From: Dirofilaria immitis
Taxonomy: Eukaryota; Nematoda; Chromadorea; Rhabditida; Onchocercidae
Direction: 5' to 3'
DNA length: 64,000 nucleotides
NCBI GenBank assembly: GCA_024305405.1
Contig: JAKNDB010000085.1
Coordinates: 992,001-1,056,000, forward strand
The notes under the pieces are model-generated. The model was not told where the DNA came from and made no database searches. It saw only the letters and a list, made by a program, of their open reading frames with translations. The translations under genes were made by a program, and so were the position numbers. Positions 26,313 to 37,594 of the stretch are shown here, piece by piece. Position 1 is the stretch's first letter. Each line of letters starts with the position of its first letter.

Positions 26313-26904
26313 AATAAAAAAGGAGTTCGAGATTAGTAAGATATCGAATTCTTTCTTGTTATTTATTACACTTCTTGAACAATTAATGAAGAATATAAAT
26401 AGAAAAATTTCAAAAACTTTTTCTTTATTATCATCATTTCGAACAATTGTTTATCGAAAACTAAACATTTTTTCCTATTGCTCTGTTAAAGATATATAAT
26501 AAACGGAAAAAAGAAAGAAAAAAGGCAATAAAAAATTAATTTTTTTTATTCATTTTATGATATTAATCTTATCAATAAAAAAATATTTCATAGAAAAGAA
26601 TGAAATAATAAAAAATTTAATTAATATGAAGTAAACTAATTAATCGTTAATATCAGTTAATATCAGAGATCGATTAGAAATAAAAATTAAAATATTCATT
26701 TCAATACAAATTATTTTGCTACCACTACCACCAGCTCACCATCATCATCAACAACAATCAACAATTACATAAGCAAAATAATCAAAATGCTATATGAATG
26801 ATATTTACACTTCATACGTGTATGTTTACATCATTGACATATAAATCAATTTTCAATTTATCGTTTTTGCCGCCTACTTCAATATGATCAAATGACAATA
26901 GTAT

Positions 26905-27185
<281 letters not shown>

Positions 27186-28901
27186 ATTACTGCATGTTAA
27201 ACTATTTTTCTTTTCACATAACTATATTTGAAAATATTCGTCATAGAAAATAAAACAAATTAAAAATGCCTTGGATTTTTGTTTATGCTTTTAAAAATAT
27301 TATCAACATTTTATTTATAATTATAAATATATCAGTATTTTATTCATAATCATAAAGATATCATCGTTTTATTCATAATTATGAAGTTATTAATTAATAT
27401 TTTATTTATAATTATAAATAATCAATGTTTCTTCCATAATCATGAAAATAATCGATATTTTATTTGTAATTATGAAGATATAAGATTTTATTTGTAATTA
27501 TAAAGATCATTTACTATGATTAATAATAAATATTTCATATATGCAAATATATAATATATATATACATACATACGTATATATTTATATTGTTGGCATAAAA
27601 TCAATTTCTTATCTTTAGAACTTACATTTATAATAATAATATATTAATACATATGTGTGTATGTTTGTATAGGTAAAGAGTGGGTGCATTTATGCAAGTG
27701 TGTTCATGTTAGTGTAGATATGTGTGCTAACATTTTAACAGTCGAAATTTAAATTTAAATTAATGAGAAGAAAGAGCTAATGATGGAGCTATTTAGAACT
27801 ATTTGGAATAATAATAATAGTACTTTTAAAAGGAGGAGAAATTTTAAAATTTCTAATAACAAAGCCAAATTAATTTATTAAGAATGATTTAAATAGAGCA
27901 AAACAAAAACAAAAATTCTTATAAACTAAAATATGAAATATAAAACTGAATTATTCGATAAATGAATAAAGAATGATATTTCCATTTAGACATCCGAACT
28001 GAATTAAATAAGAATGATTAGTTGTGATAACAAGTTGTTATTTATAATTATAAATAGAACCTGTTTTTATGCATATAAAATTCCTGTTTTAATGTCAATG
28101 AGTAATTGCTTTTAAATTTTAGTTATAGAATTAGAATACTGATAACATAATCAAAGGGTAAAAGAATTATCACTATCGTTTTCAAAGTTGAATTTATATG
28201 CATGAAATATAAGGAACAGCTTCAAAATACGCCAATAATAATTAAAAAAAAAAAAAAAAAAGAAAAAAATATGCGTAAATACAAACTATAAAGTTTATAA
28301 AATCAAAAGAAAAAAATAAACGTATAACAATTTCGAAGTAATATTTATTTTTTAGATTAATTGAAATAATTCATACTAATAACGGAATAAAATAGGCAAA
28401 AGGATTTTTGATTAAAGAAAATATGTATAAACAAAAACTAATGCTTAATATTACGATACATTCATATTGATTTCATTTTTATCACTATTTAGCTTTTTTA
28501 TCATAATATTACAATGAAAAATAACAATAACATTATTTTAATAATTTATTTAATGTTCGAATGAATCAATGATTTTGTTACAAATTGTTATTAAATATGC
28601 AATAAAAATGTGGAAAAAAAAAAGGTTCTATTTTCAATAATAACAGAAAACTATTGAAACTGATATTAGAAATTAAAAAACTAAAAATCTTTGCAACGCA
28701 TAATAACCAAAGTGAAAAAAAAATAACGACCATTATTAACAGTTTGACCATTATTAACATTAAATATATACTTTATTATGTTCCTTTAAATCCCTTAAAT
28801 ACCTCAAACTTTTATTCCATACCAAATAATTACAAACGCTTGTCATTAGTATAAGTTTGGATTAAGCATTTCAATCTCTTGATAATGTTTTCGTTTTTTT
28901 T

Positions 28902-29033
28902 CTAGCACTTATCACACCAGAGAATACTTCCTTCTTTTTGACAATGTTTTCTTTCGCGAATTACAATTACTTTTCGCTTCGTTGATTGAACTTGTTTGTC
29001 ATTCTCTTCTGAAACTGAAAAGTCCTCGTCCAT
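28902..29033 (-). CDS. Small Cys-containing exon or peptide, unidentified
   Basis: An ATG-initiated minus-strand frame of 43 residues with coding-like composition unlike its surroundings: an acidic start M-D-E-D-F-S-V-S-E-E, a basic middle, and an ending with H-C-Q then I-L-W-C-D-K-C before TAG. The C...C-x2-C ending resembles the first half of a zinc-binding module, so this may be a first exon that splices onward; GT dinucleotides lie within the last codons. No partner exon was found downstream. Alternatively it is a complete short protein or chance. Confidence 0.35.
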   Translation of the reverse strand: MDEDFSVSEENDKQVQSTKRKVIVIRERKHCQKEGSILWCDKC

Positions 29034-31448
29034 TCTTAATTTACCTCTTGCATTGATAACTATTCGTCAAGAACCGATAATATTGATAAATGGATAGATT
29101 GTTTTCTGTTTTCCCTACTACATTACAATTTATAAAATCCGAAAATTGAAACTATATAAGCATCAGTAGAAGGAAGAAAAAATATCATATATGCACATGA
29201 TCATAGTACTACAATCATTTTATCTTGAGAAAAAATTAACAAAGAATTAAAACGCTATCACAAACAAATAGGTAAAATAATGTGATTACTTAGAATGGGT
29301 GACATCAAGAAACTGGCAGTGCTGATGAAATATTTTTGGTACATAAAAGTAAAAAAATCTGGTTTTTTCCCTTATTGTATCATAAAAAATTCACAAACTT
29401 AAAAAACGAAAAAAGACAACAGTTGTGATTGTGATTCTGTAAAAAACGAAAAAGACAACAGTTGTGATTGTGATTCTGTAACTTATTCGTTACTTGAAAA
29501 ACAGACTTCTTCATGCTATAACTTCTTATCAAGTATCAAATACGTAAATAAAAAAAAAAAGTGAACTGAAGGAATAAGATGAGATACAAAATTGAAGATA
29601 AAATCCTGAAATTAATATGCTTTAATTTTTGTCGAGTGAAAGATTGAATCATTTATGAATAAGAATTAAAATTATAATAGTTGAACTCTAATAGAATAAA
29701 AATCAATAAGATACAAAAAATATACAAAATATATGATTTATGGGATTTTCTGAGAGATATCACCCATGCAAAAATAATATAATCTGAAGAGTAAAAATTT
29801 CCGCAAAAAATATAACAAAAGTGATAAAAATATTAAGACTTTTCCGAATATTTATCATGCTTAATATCAAAGTATGAAAATTCATATTTTATAAGAAATA
29901 ACAATTATTTTTGAGATTTCATATTTTATTTCCTTCTTCTACATTTATGATATTTTCCAACTTATATTTTCATTTATTTCCTGCACCGCAAGAAAATGTA
30001 TTTAAAAAGTAATTAAGGAAAATATGAAATCGCAATTTGCATTAACAAATAACAGCAATTATCTTTCTATAGCACAAATATATTGATGACAAATTCATTC
30101 CTAACTTTAACTTTTCATAGTATACTTTAATTATGCATAGTTTATTAGTATGAATTTGCATGTGAAACTTCAAATTTTATAAATTAAAACTTTTTCCGCA
30201 TATCGAAAATTTTTTAGCACTCATATTTTCGTCATTTTTGGCTCAATCTATCATGCTCTGTTGCCCTTATCCACTTAATTTTTTTTTTTAGCGATTTGGT
30301 TTTGTTTTGTTTTATTGATTTCTTTGTTCTCTTTTCTGAAATTATCTAACGTGTTATTTGTTTGTTGCATTCAGTTATTCGAAATGTCCGATGAAGTGTT
30401 TCCTCCATTTCTTATCTGAAAAAAAGAAAAAAAGGAAACCAAAATACTATATATAACAGCTGACAAAGTTGAACGAAATTTTACAAGCCAAGTGTAAATG
30501 CAATAGTCATCATTGAAATTATCAAACAAATTTACACTAGTTTTCTATAATTTAATAATTAAATGCCGCCACTATAGTAAAATATCATTCAGAACACCTT
30601 AATTCGAATACTCTATCCACTATTCAATATTTCAAATAATAAAACTCAAATTAGTATTAATATAAAATGAAATCTTTTAATTATTTAAAAGTATTTAAAG
30701 CGAAAATTTACATAAATTTCATACAATTCTTATATTTGCTCGAATTTCTATAAGTTATAGGCTATATTTATGTAAAATCGAAAATTCACATCACATCAAA
30801 TTACATCCTTTTATAAATGCAACGAATAACAAAAAAATTCGATAAAATTTATTTCAACTTTAATTTTAATTACACAAATTAGTTGGTTATGTTATACGGT
30901 ATATAATGATTAGTGAGTGAAACATTCGTTAATGGAATTTTCTTAATTCAGTACATTAGCAAATAATTGAACGCGACTCCAAATAGTGCATATAATTTGC
31001 AAAATTGGAGTATAGAGAAATAATCCCAACCGAAAATTTAAATGAAAATTAAAATTCGAGCAACGTATTGTATGCAGCAAAATTGAAATTTGATCTAATT
31101 AATTTGTTAAAATTCGTCATTCAATATCCTTCGTACGGTGATCCATTTTTGCTTTTCTTCCTTTATTCGAGACGATGGGGATGTGGTTATTGATTTCTTA
31201 TTGTTGTTAAATGAATATCATCTAATTTCATAACTAAGTTAGTGATTATTTTTGTCGTATTCAGTAACGATGCCAGTTCTTGCTTACACCCTGCTAAAGG
31301 TATCATTTCTTGCTTAAAATGCTTTTTTTAATTCATTTTTGCTTTAAATTTCTTGCTAAAATTAATTTTTAGATAAAAATATTACGTGATAAGTCGTGAT
31401 ACATTTAGCCGTTAAGCGAATAAATTATACGATATCGGTGCAGATGCG
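29034..31448. other. Intergenic stretch upstream of SAP30BP homologue
   Basis: Mostly A/T-rich without long frames. It may include 5' leader exons of the SAP30BP homologue. A strong acceptor-like TTTTTGTCGTATTCAG ends near 31264, and a short ATG-started segment with a GTATCA donor follows at 31270-31300. Another ATG-started segment lies at 29295-29348. Confidence 0.4.
29401..29479. repeat. 40-bp tandem duplication
   Basis: Two head-to-tail copies (40 and 39 bp) ending in GATTGTGATTCTGT. They differ only by one A in an A run. Confidence 0.95.
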
Positions 31449-34400
31449 ATGAATCATTTAGCGGAATATTATAGTGATGATGACTCACCATATAGAAGAA
31501 ATTCTGAAGAGGAACTAGGTCTGAATATTAGCAATAAAGGTTATAATTTTGTGAAATTTCGAAATTAATTTTTGCATGCGTAAAGTTATTTCTTGCTTTA
31601 ATTTGTAGTCTTAAAATAATGTTTGTAAAATTCCCAAGTTTATTATTCATCAAACTATTTTCTTTTTTTTTTGAGTTCTCCTATTAGTAATGAATATGTT
31701 GTTGTTAAGAGCATAAGTATAGGTTATGTTGAGAAAAACATTTTATTTATTTTAGTTCTTTCATTCTCTTCAAAATTAGGAGAGAGAATGCTCTTCTTCT
31801 GTTGATTGGGGGTTCCTAACTAGAGAATGGTCGTTTTTGAATATTATAACTTGGCTAGGTCAATAATAGGTTTTGTTCGGATTTATATAATATTTGACAC
31901 TTATATAATGTTTACAGCATCGTATCATTCTTTTGGCTTTACTGTTTTCTTTTCGCTTACCGCTGCCGTTGTTCGTGATGTTGAACTGTGACTATGAAAT
32001 TGAATTTGAGCTGTTATGAACTTTTCGAGTAACTAACTTCAGCTCCGAAGTCCTTCTCTTTTGTATTCTTCCGTGATCCTTCCCTCTATGTCTTTTCCGA
32101 CGTGTTGCCTCTTGATTCGTCGACTTTACTTTGTTGACCGGTGAATCGAGTGCTTTGACAGTAAATATTTTATTTTTTCAGCTTGTTGACCTCCTTGTAA
32201 CATTTTCGCTCTATTCAAATTTTAATTCCCTTGTACACCGTGTTTTTTCTTTGTTTGCAATACTTGCCGCATCGCCATTTGATATTCTTATCTATATACA
32301 ACGAATTACATCTTTCAGCTTCAGCTTTCGTCAAAAATTATGTTGCGGTTTTTAGGATGTCCATGTGTATGATCTTTCCAAATATTGCTTCAGTCTTGTT
32401 TTGCTATCATAGATGACGAAAACATTTACAAGTGAAACTGGAAGATATTTTCAATTACGTTGGGAAACTTTCAAAAAAAAGTGTTTATAAAATAATAGAA
32501 AAAATCATATATTTCGTTAAATTTTATGAAGTATTCATGAAAGAGATATATTAGGAAAGTATTTTCTTTATATGGATAAAGCAAGTAAGTGAAGAAGAGA
32601 GTATGATAATGTATGTATCCGTCGACTTTTCGGTATGTCTAGTTTGAAACTATTTATAAGGTGACTTTTTCAGAACAGAAAACTATTAATAAAACTATTA
32701 ATCTGTTAACCGCTTTTTCTTTTAAATAAGTAGATTTTCAGGGCAGACATCAACTGAAATAGTAAAAGAGATTTCACGGAAGGAAGAGCGGCGAAATTCG
32801 GAATATTGGACAGGTAAAAGCATATAGTATAGATTAAAAAGTAGAAGAAATGAACAGTTTCCTTTTTGCCTGCATGAGACCTACATAATATTTTAAAATG
32901 ATGTGCGACGATGAGTAGGGGATGTATTTGTGGATTATTTGCGATCAAGTTATGAATGTGTTCTTAAATAATAAATACTAGGTAATGAATTATAGATGAC
33001 GAAAATTAATTTAATAATTTCGCTATCTTTTTAATCTTTATCAGTTCGCTATCTTACCTTACTTTTAAAATTACTTTTATTGACATTGTCAGTATTTTTA
33101 TTCCTTTTGCCTTCATAATCGAATTAATATGTTCACTGTTTAGATGAGTCAGCAAATGAAAGTTCATCATCAAACGCTGATTCGAGTATGGGATCCGGAA
33201 GTAGGAAGAGTGGAAGTATTAGTTCATCACATCCACCTCTACTTAAAAAGCACTGATATCACCTTCCGGAACATTTAGCGCAAAGCGATTTCGATGCAGC
33301 GATATCACCATCACAGAATCAAAGTCGATCGTTTGCTTCCAAAAATACGCTTTATATGACGCAAAGTCAAACTTCGCTGGTTTCATACGCTGAACAAGAA
33401 GATGAAGAGGATCAATTCGCCAGAGGTTTGCATGTTTGCCAAAGTCTTTGTTAGAGAATGACTAATTTTAAAAAATGCTTGATGTCAACTGATGACTATT
33501 TTGCTTGTACATCTTGTGCATATAGTTTAGTTATTAGACTTTAAGTTATTTCGAGTCTCATTTATTAAAAGGATTATAAATTTAATTGATGATTGAATGA
33601 CAAACTTACTTTTCTTATTTCTTATATTTTGGATATTCTTCTAGAATTATGTGTTATAAAACAGAAAGCACTTGATATGGAATCTCAATTCAATTCTCGG
33701 ATGAAAACTTTGTTATGATATTTTTCACTTTCATTGCAGTTTATGCAGAAGACGCTTAAAAAGTAAATTTAGCTGATCGAAAAGCAGTTGCAAATAAACA
33801 AACAGAAGAAAAAGATAGCTCAGAATCGACAAATCGAGAGCCAAAACCACCACCCGGCCATGAAGATAGTCGTTCGCCAGATGAAATTGCTGTAGACAGT
33901 GCAGTCGAAGAAGGCTTGCGAGAACTTGTAAGTATACTTTGCTAGTGACTACGGTTTGCAGTTGGTCTTAACATAGAAGCTTTAATCTTAAAAGATACAG
34001 AAGACCAGGAATTGGCGATAATCGTACTATATATTATATCACATAAATTTTATATATATATATATCACATAAATTTTATATATCATATAAACATTTTAAA
34101 AGCTGTAAATATTGATTCATGTCGAAGATATTGTTTTCTGGGCAGAGAACTAGTGAGAAATGCACAGGACTCTCGTAAAGTAAACATTACCATTATGTTC
34201 CAGAACTGGATTAACACTTTCTTTCTTCAACACATTTTCTAGGAAAGACAACATATTGATCAGAATCTTGACAGCTTAACACCAAAATCGGCAGAAGGAA
34301 ATGATAGTCCAAAATTCATGATGAACCTATAGAAATACGTTTGCCACCATCACCGACCGCAAAATGCTCTGCGGAACTTGAGGTACAGAATTTATTTTTA

Positions 34401-34865
34401 CAGTTTATGCATAGGTTGAATTTTAATTAAAATACAAGTGCAAATTCATTTTGCAGGCAAGGTTTCGAGGATTTTTCGAGAAAAAGGCACAGGGAGCTGA
34501 TTTAAATGCATTAATACAAAAAGACGGGATTTCAAAAATCCATCAATGTACGAGAAATTAATTGAGAAATTCGAAGTGGATGAATTGGGTTCAAATTTTG
34601 CACCATCAGTTTTCGACCCGCATGGTTTCACGAAAGATTGCTTCTATGATCAGATTTGTAAGTTCTGCGTCTCCTTATTGTATAAAATCCAGGCAGTTTT
34701 CTTTTTTCTCTATACGCCGACGATTGGATATAAGAGGAAATCTTTTTTTCTTCAGCGGCACTTCAAAAAGAAGCGATGGAGAAGTACAATGCTACTGTTG
34801 AAAAAAAATAAGTGGAACTGCATCTACAAAAGCAACTGAAGCTAAACGGAAATCGCGTTTTGAAG
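31449..34865 (+). CDS. SAP30BP: SAP30-binding protein (HCNGP) homologue, frame-broken
   Basis: Nuclear protein of the HCNGP/SAP30BP family, linked to transcriptional repression and splicing. Exons: 31449-31539, 33144-33425, 33740-33927, 34243-34382, 34457-34657 and 34756-34865. The N-terminus (N-H-L-A-E-Y-Y-S-D-D-D-S) is acidic. The conserved core is clear: I-R-L-P-P-S-P, then a stretch ending N-P-S-M-Y-E-K-L-I, then V-D-E-L-G-S-N-F, F-D-P-H-G-F and a Lys-rich C-terminus. Splice phases agree throughout, yet frame is lost by one base at A runs 34311-34314, 34518-34522 and 34801-34808. Stops TGA (33254-33256) and TAA (33757-33759) lie in exons 2 and 3. The last exon was not resolved. It could be an unprocessed pseudogene or a real gene with consensus errors. 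Confidence 0.85.
31961..32150 (-). CDS. Possible antisense exon in SAP30BP intron 1, unidentified
   Basis: Inside the first SAP30BP intron, a less A/T-rich patch is open on the minus strand for about 60 codons with a strongly basic, hydrophilic product (A-T-R-R-K-R-H-R-G-K-D-H-G-R). It ends at a strong donor, G then GTAAGCG, with a single TAG inside. A possible acceptor, ACTGTCAAAG, precedes it. The composition is unlike random A/T-rich sequence. No family is recognised and no partner exons were found, so this is a candidate nested gene fragment only. Confidence 0.3.
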
Positions 34866-35206
34866 GTACCAAAAATGATTTGCTTATTATATTAATTACT
34901 GTTGGATCTTATAACAACCCCAAATAGGTTATATCTTTTTTCGCATAGTTCAAATGGTACGATTTATAAAAACTCATGTAAAATTTTACTGCAGTGATAT
35001 TAATATGCCTTCGAACTGTAACTTCATTGGTTTGTTTTGTTCTCGTTAAAGCTCATATTGAATAAAAGTAATTTGTCTGTTGGTGTATTTTAAAGCTACC
35101 CAGAAATAATCATTAAAATAAATGATTGTGCAGCGATTTCGCTACAATCATTTTATTTTTGTACAACTTTTGAAATCAGATTTTTCTGACTTAATTCGAT
35201 AAAAGT

Positions 35207-35708
35207 TTATGCTCTGCCCACTGTCGTATGTAGTAAATATATTGATCGTATATGCTTTCCATTTGCCATAACTAGACCAACCATTCGAGATTCCAGCTCA
35301 TCTTTCCATTGTTCCTGAAAGTAAATTTATTAAAATCTAGGATTTACGATCATGAAATTTTGGTTATCTCCACGGATTCCATAATTTGCTATGAGATCTT
35401 AAGGTAATCGTAAATCCACAAACTATCGATATAGTTAAGTGGCAATATTGCATACCATCAATAGCTAAGTGGCAGTATTGTATATCTTATAAAAAAATCA
35501 TACTATACAATATTGTTCACAAAGATTTATGAAATCTATTAATAGTCGTTAATTTAATAAAAATAATTACTTTACAACCGCTAAGAATTATATTTGGCGC
35601 GTTGTCAGTACAAACAAATTTTCCTTCAATTATACGCCCGTCGGTTAGTTCAAGTCGTAAAATCTTCCCGAGCCAACGACGTACTCCTAAGTCTTCTTGA
35701 TCCAACAT
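35207..35708 (-). CDS. NAA38: N-alpha-acetyltransferase 38, NatC auxiliary subunit (LSMD1)
   Basis: Two exons (35571-35708 and 35207-35314) in phase 0 give an uninterrupted protein of 81 residues with an Sm-like fold. Exon 1 carries the Sm1 motif (L-R-L-E-L-T-D-G-R-I-I-E-G, then V-C-T-D-N-A-P-N-I-I-L). Exon 2 carries the Sm2 part (R-M-V-G-L-V-M-A-N-G-K-H-I). The final M-x-x-G-K-H-I pattern is typical of NAA38 rather than spliceosomal LSm proteins. It would act in the cytosol with the NatC catalytic subunit to acetylate nascent protein N-termini. The start is the only ATG before the domain. The protein is shorter than vertebrate forms, lacking the long N-terminal extension. The gene is convergent with the SAP30BP homologue. 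Confidence 0.87.
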
Positions 35709-37594
35709 AATTTTCTGTAAGCATTACACCGGAATAAGTAGTAAAAGTTCCGATTTACAAAAAAAAAAAAAACATGAAACAACGCAGAAATAGTCAATGC
35801 GGTATCGCAATAAGGCCAGGAAAGTGACTGGTAAAAAGTATCTTAGCTAAAATTCGAATTAGTTGCGACTGAAAATTAAAAATCGTATCTAAATGTAGAT
35901 ACATTTAGATCTAAATCAAAACCATCCTATAAAAAAAATAAACTAAGCATTCAAAAGCTGACACGGAGAATGCAACAATAACCCTAAAATATGTCTAATC
36001 TGAAATCTATTCGATTGAATCCCGAACTTGTCTCACAGCTTCGTAAAGATTTATGTATTATTGGAACTATATACATTTCAAATATCGTCGATAATCAATT
36101 TCCTTGAATTCATTCATTAATTTTGTGTTCACATTATATGATATTAATACACAATGCTTAAATCTTTTTCTTTTCGCTTAAAGCCCATTATTAGGCTTCA
36201 TGAAAAACATCCAAACATAATCATCAAATAATGACGATATATGAATGTTTATCAGTCATTTAAATGATGGCGCGAGCATTATCAAATATGCCAACAACAG
36301 CAGAAAAAAAACAGAACGTCTCCACAGTTACTTTTTTTGAACGATTGAGTGGTATATGTATATGATACAAATCCTAATTTTCACGATTTTTACTAACAAA
36401 TATAAATAACTTTCTATATTTATTCACATAGATTCAAAAAAAGGGCAAGAAAAAGGAAAGGATAACATTATATGTTTTCCCACTACTTCGAAATCGAAAC
36501 TAAATTTTCAAATAAAAGTTGTTTTTCTGTTTCAAAAAATCCGATAAATAACAAAAATAGACTGCTAATGACAGTTGAGTATTTCGCTATTCGTATGCAT
36601 CACGCTTAAATATCACTAAGCAATTTATGACATCAAAATTGTATTGATTTTAAAAATTAATTTTTGCAAAAGTGGCAAAATATAAACCACAAAAAGAGCT
36701 GATATAATCGCAATCAATAATGAAGATTAACAGGAAGATATAAAATATTCGTAATACATAGAATAACGTGAGGAAAATAGATTAATATTTTTGCATCCAT
36801 GATACACGGTAATCTTCAATTCACTCAATATATTGCAAACAATTAAAAGATAATTTCAAAACATTATTGGGATACATAAAAGTAATAAATTGTAAATCAA
36901 AGAGATCTTAAAGTGTAAAAATATTTCAATTTATGTAACGAAAGAAACAAAACAGTCAAAATGAATTCTAAAATGCCAAAATTACGGAAGAATTTCGCTT
37001 CCAGAAATATAATAGCCACATCACACGAAAATCAAAAACATTTTTTCTTAGATTTTTTTTCCTTTTTGCTACTTGAAATATTGAGACACGAATTTCACAA
37101 GCGTGAAATTATAATTACATAATTGAAATTTAAATAGAAAACAAGAAAACGATAAGTTCTCGCATAATTCAAAAACAAGCCTGAAAAAGTAGCACACTTT
37201 ATTTGTAAATTAAAAATAAGTAGTCGCGTACTAAAGATTCGTATATCAAAATAAGAACTTGATTTGTATGTTAAATTAAAAATTAATGAGAAATACAAGG
37301 AATTACTTACACGTTAAAAACAGGAGAAAATTGCTTTTTCAACAACGAATTTAACTAAATGATGGTAAAAAAGACAATAAAATCACCAGTTCAACTGGTA
37401 ATATGGAAAAAAAAGGATTAACTGTATTGTGCAGAATAATAGCAATAATGAAATATAATTGATTTCAAATACTACAGCGACTTTAGATCGCAAGTGAAGC
37501 CAAATGCGCAATGTGTTTTTGGTAAAAATCATTCGTCTTTGAATGAACATTCGTTTGTAGATAGCATTATAACTTTTTTCATTTTTAATCAGTT
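35709..37594. other. Intergenic stretch between NAA38 and the cyclin gene
   Basis: Must hold the NAA38 promoter and the cyclin 3' untranslated region, both read on the minus strand. No further coding segment was recognised. Confidence 0.5.

Noticed and set aside
32131..32416. Plus-strand hydrophobic frames in SAP30BP intron 1
   Set aside because: Composition and the strong donor favour the minus strand in this patch; the plus-strand frames look like its shadow.
32706..32948. 80-codon minus-strand frame in the SAP30BP intron
   Set aside because: No recognisable motif, and no convincing splice sites framing it.
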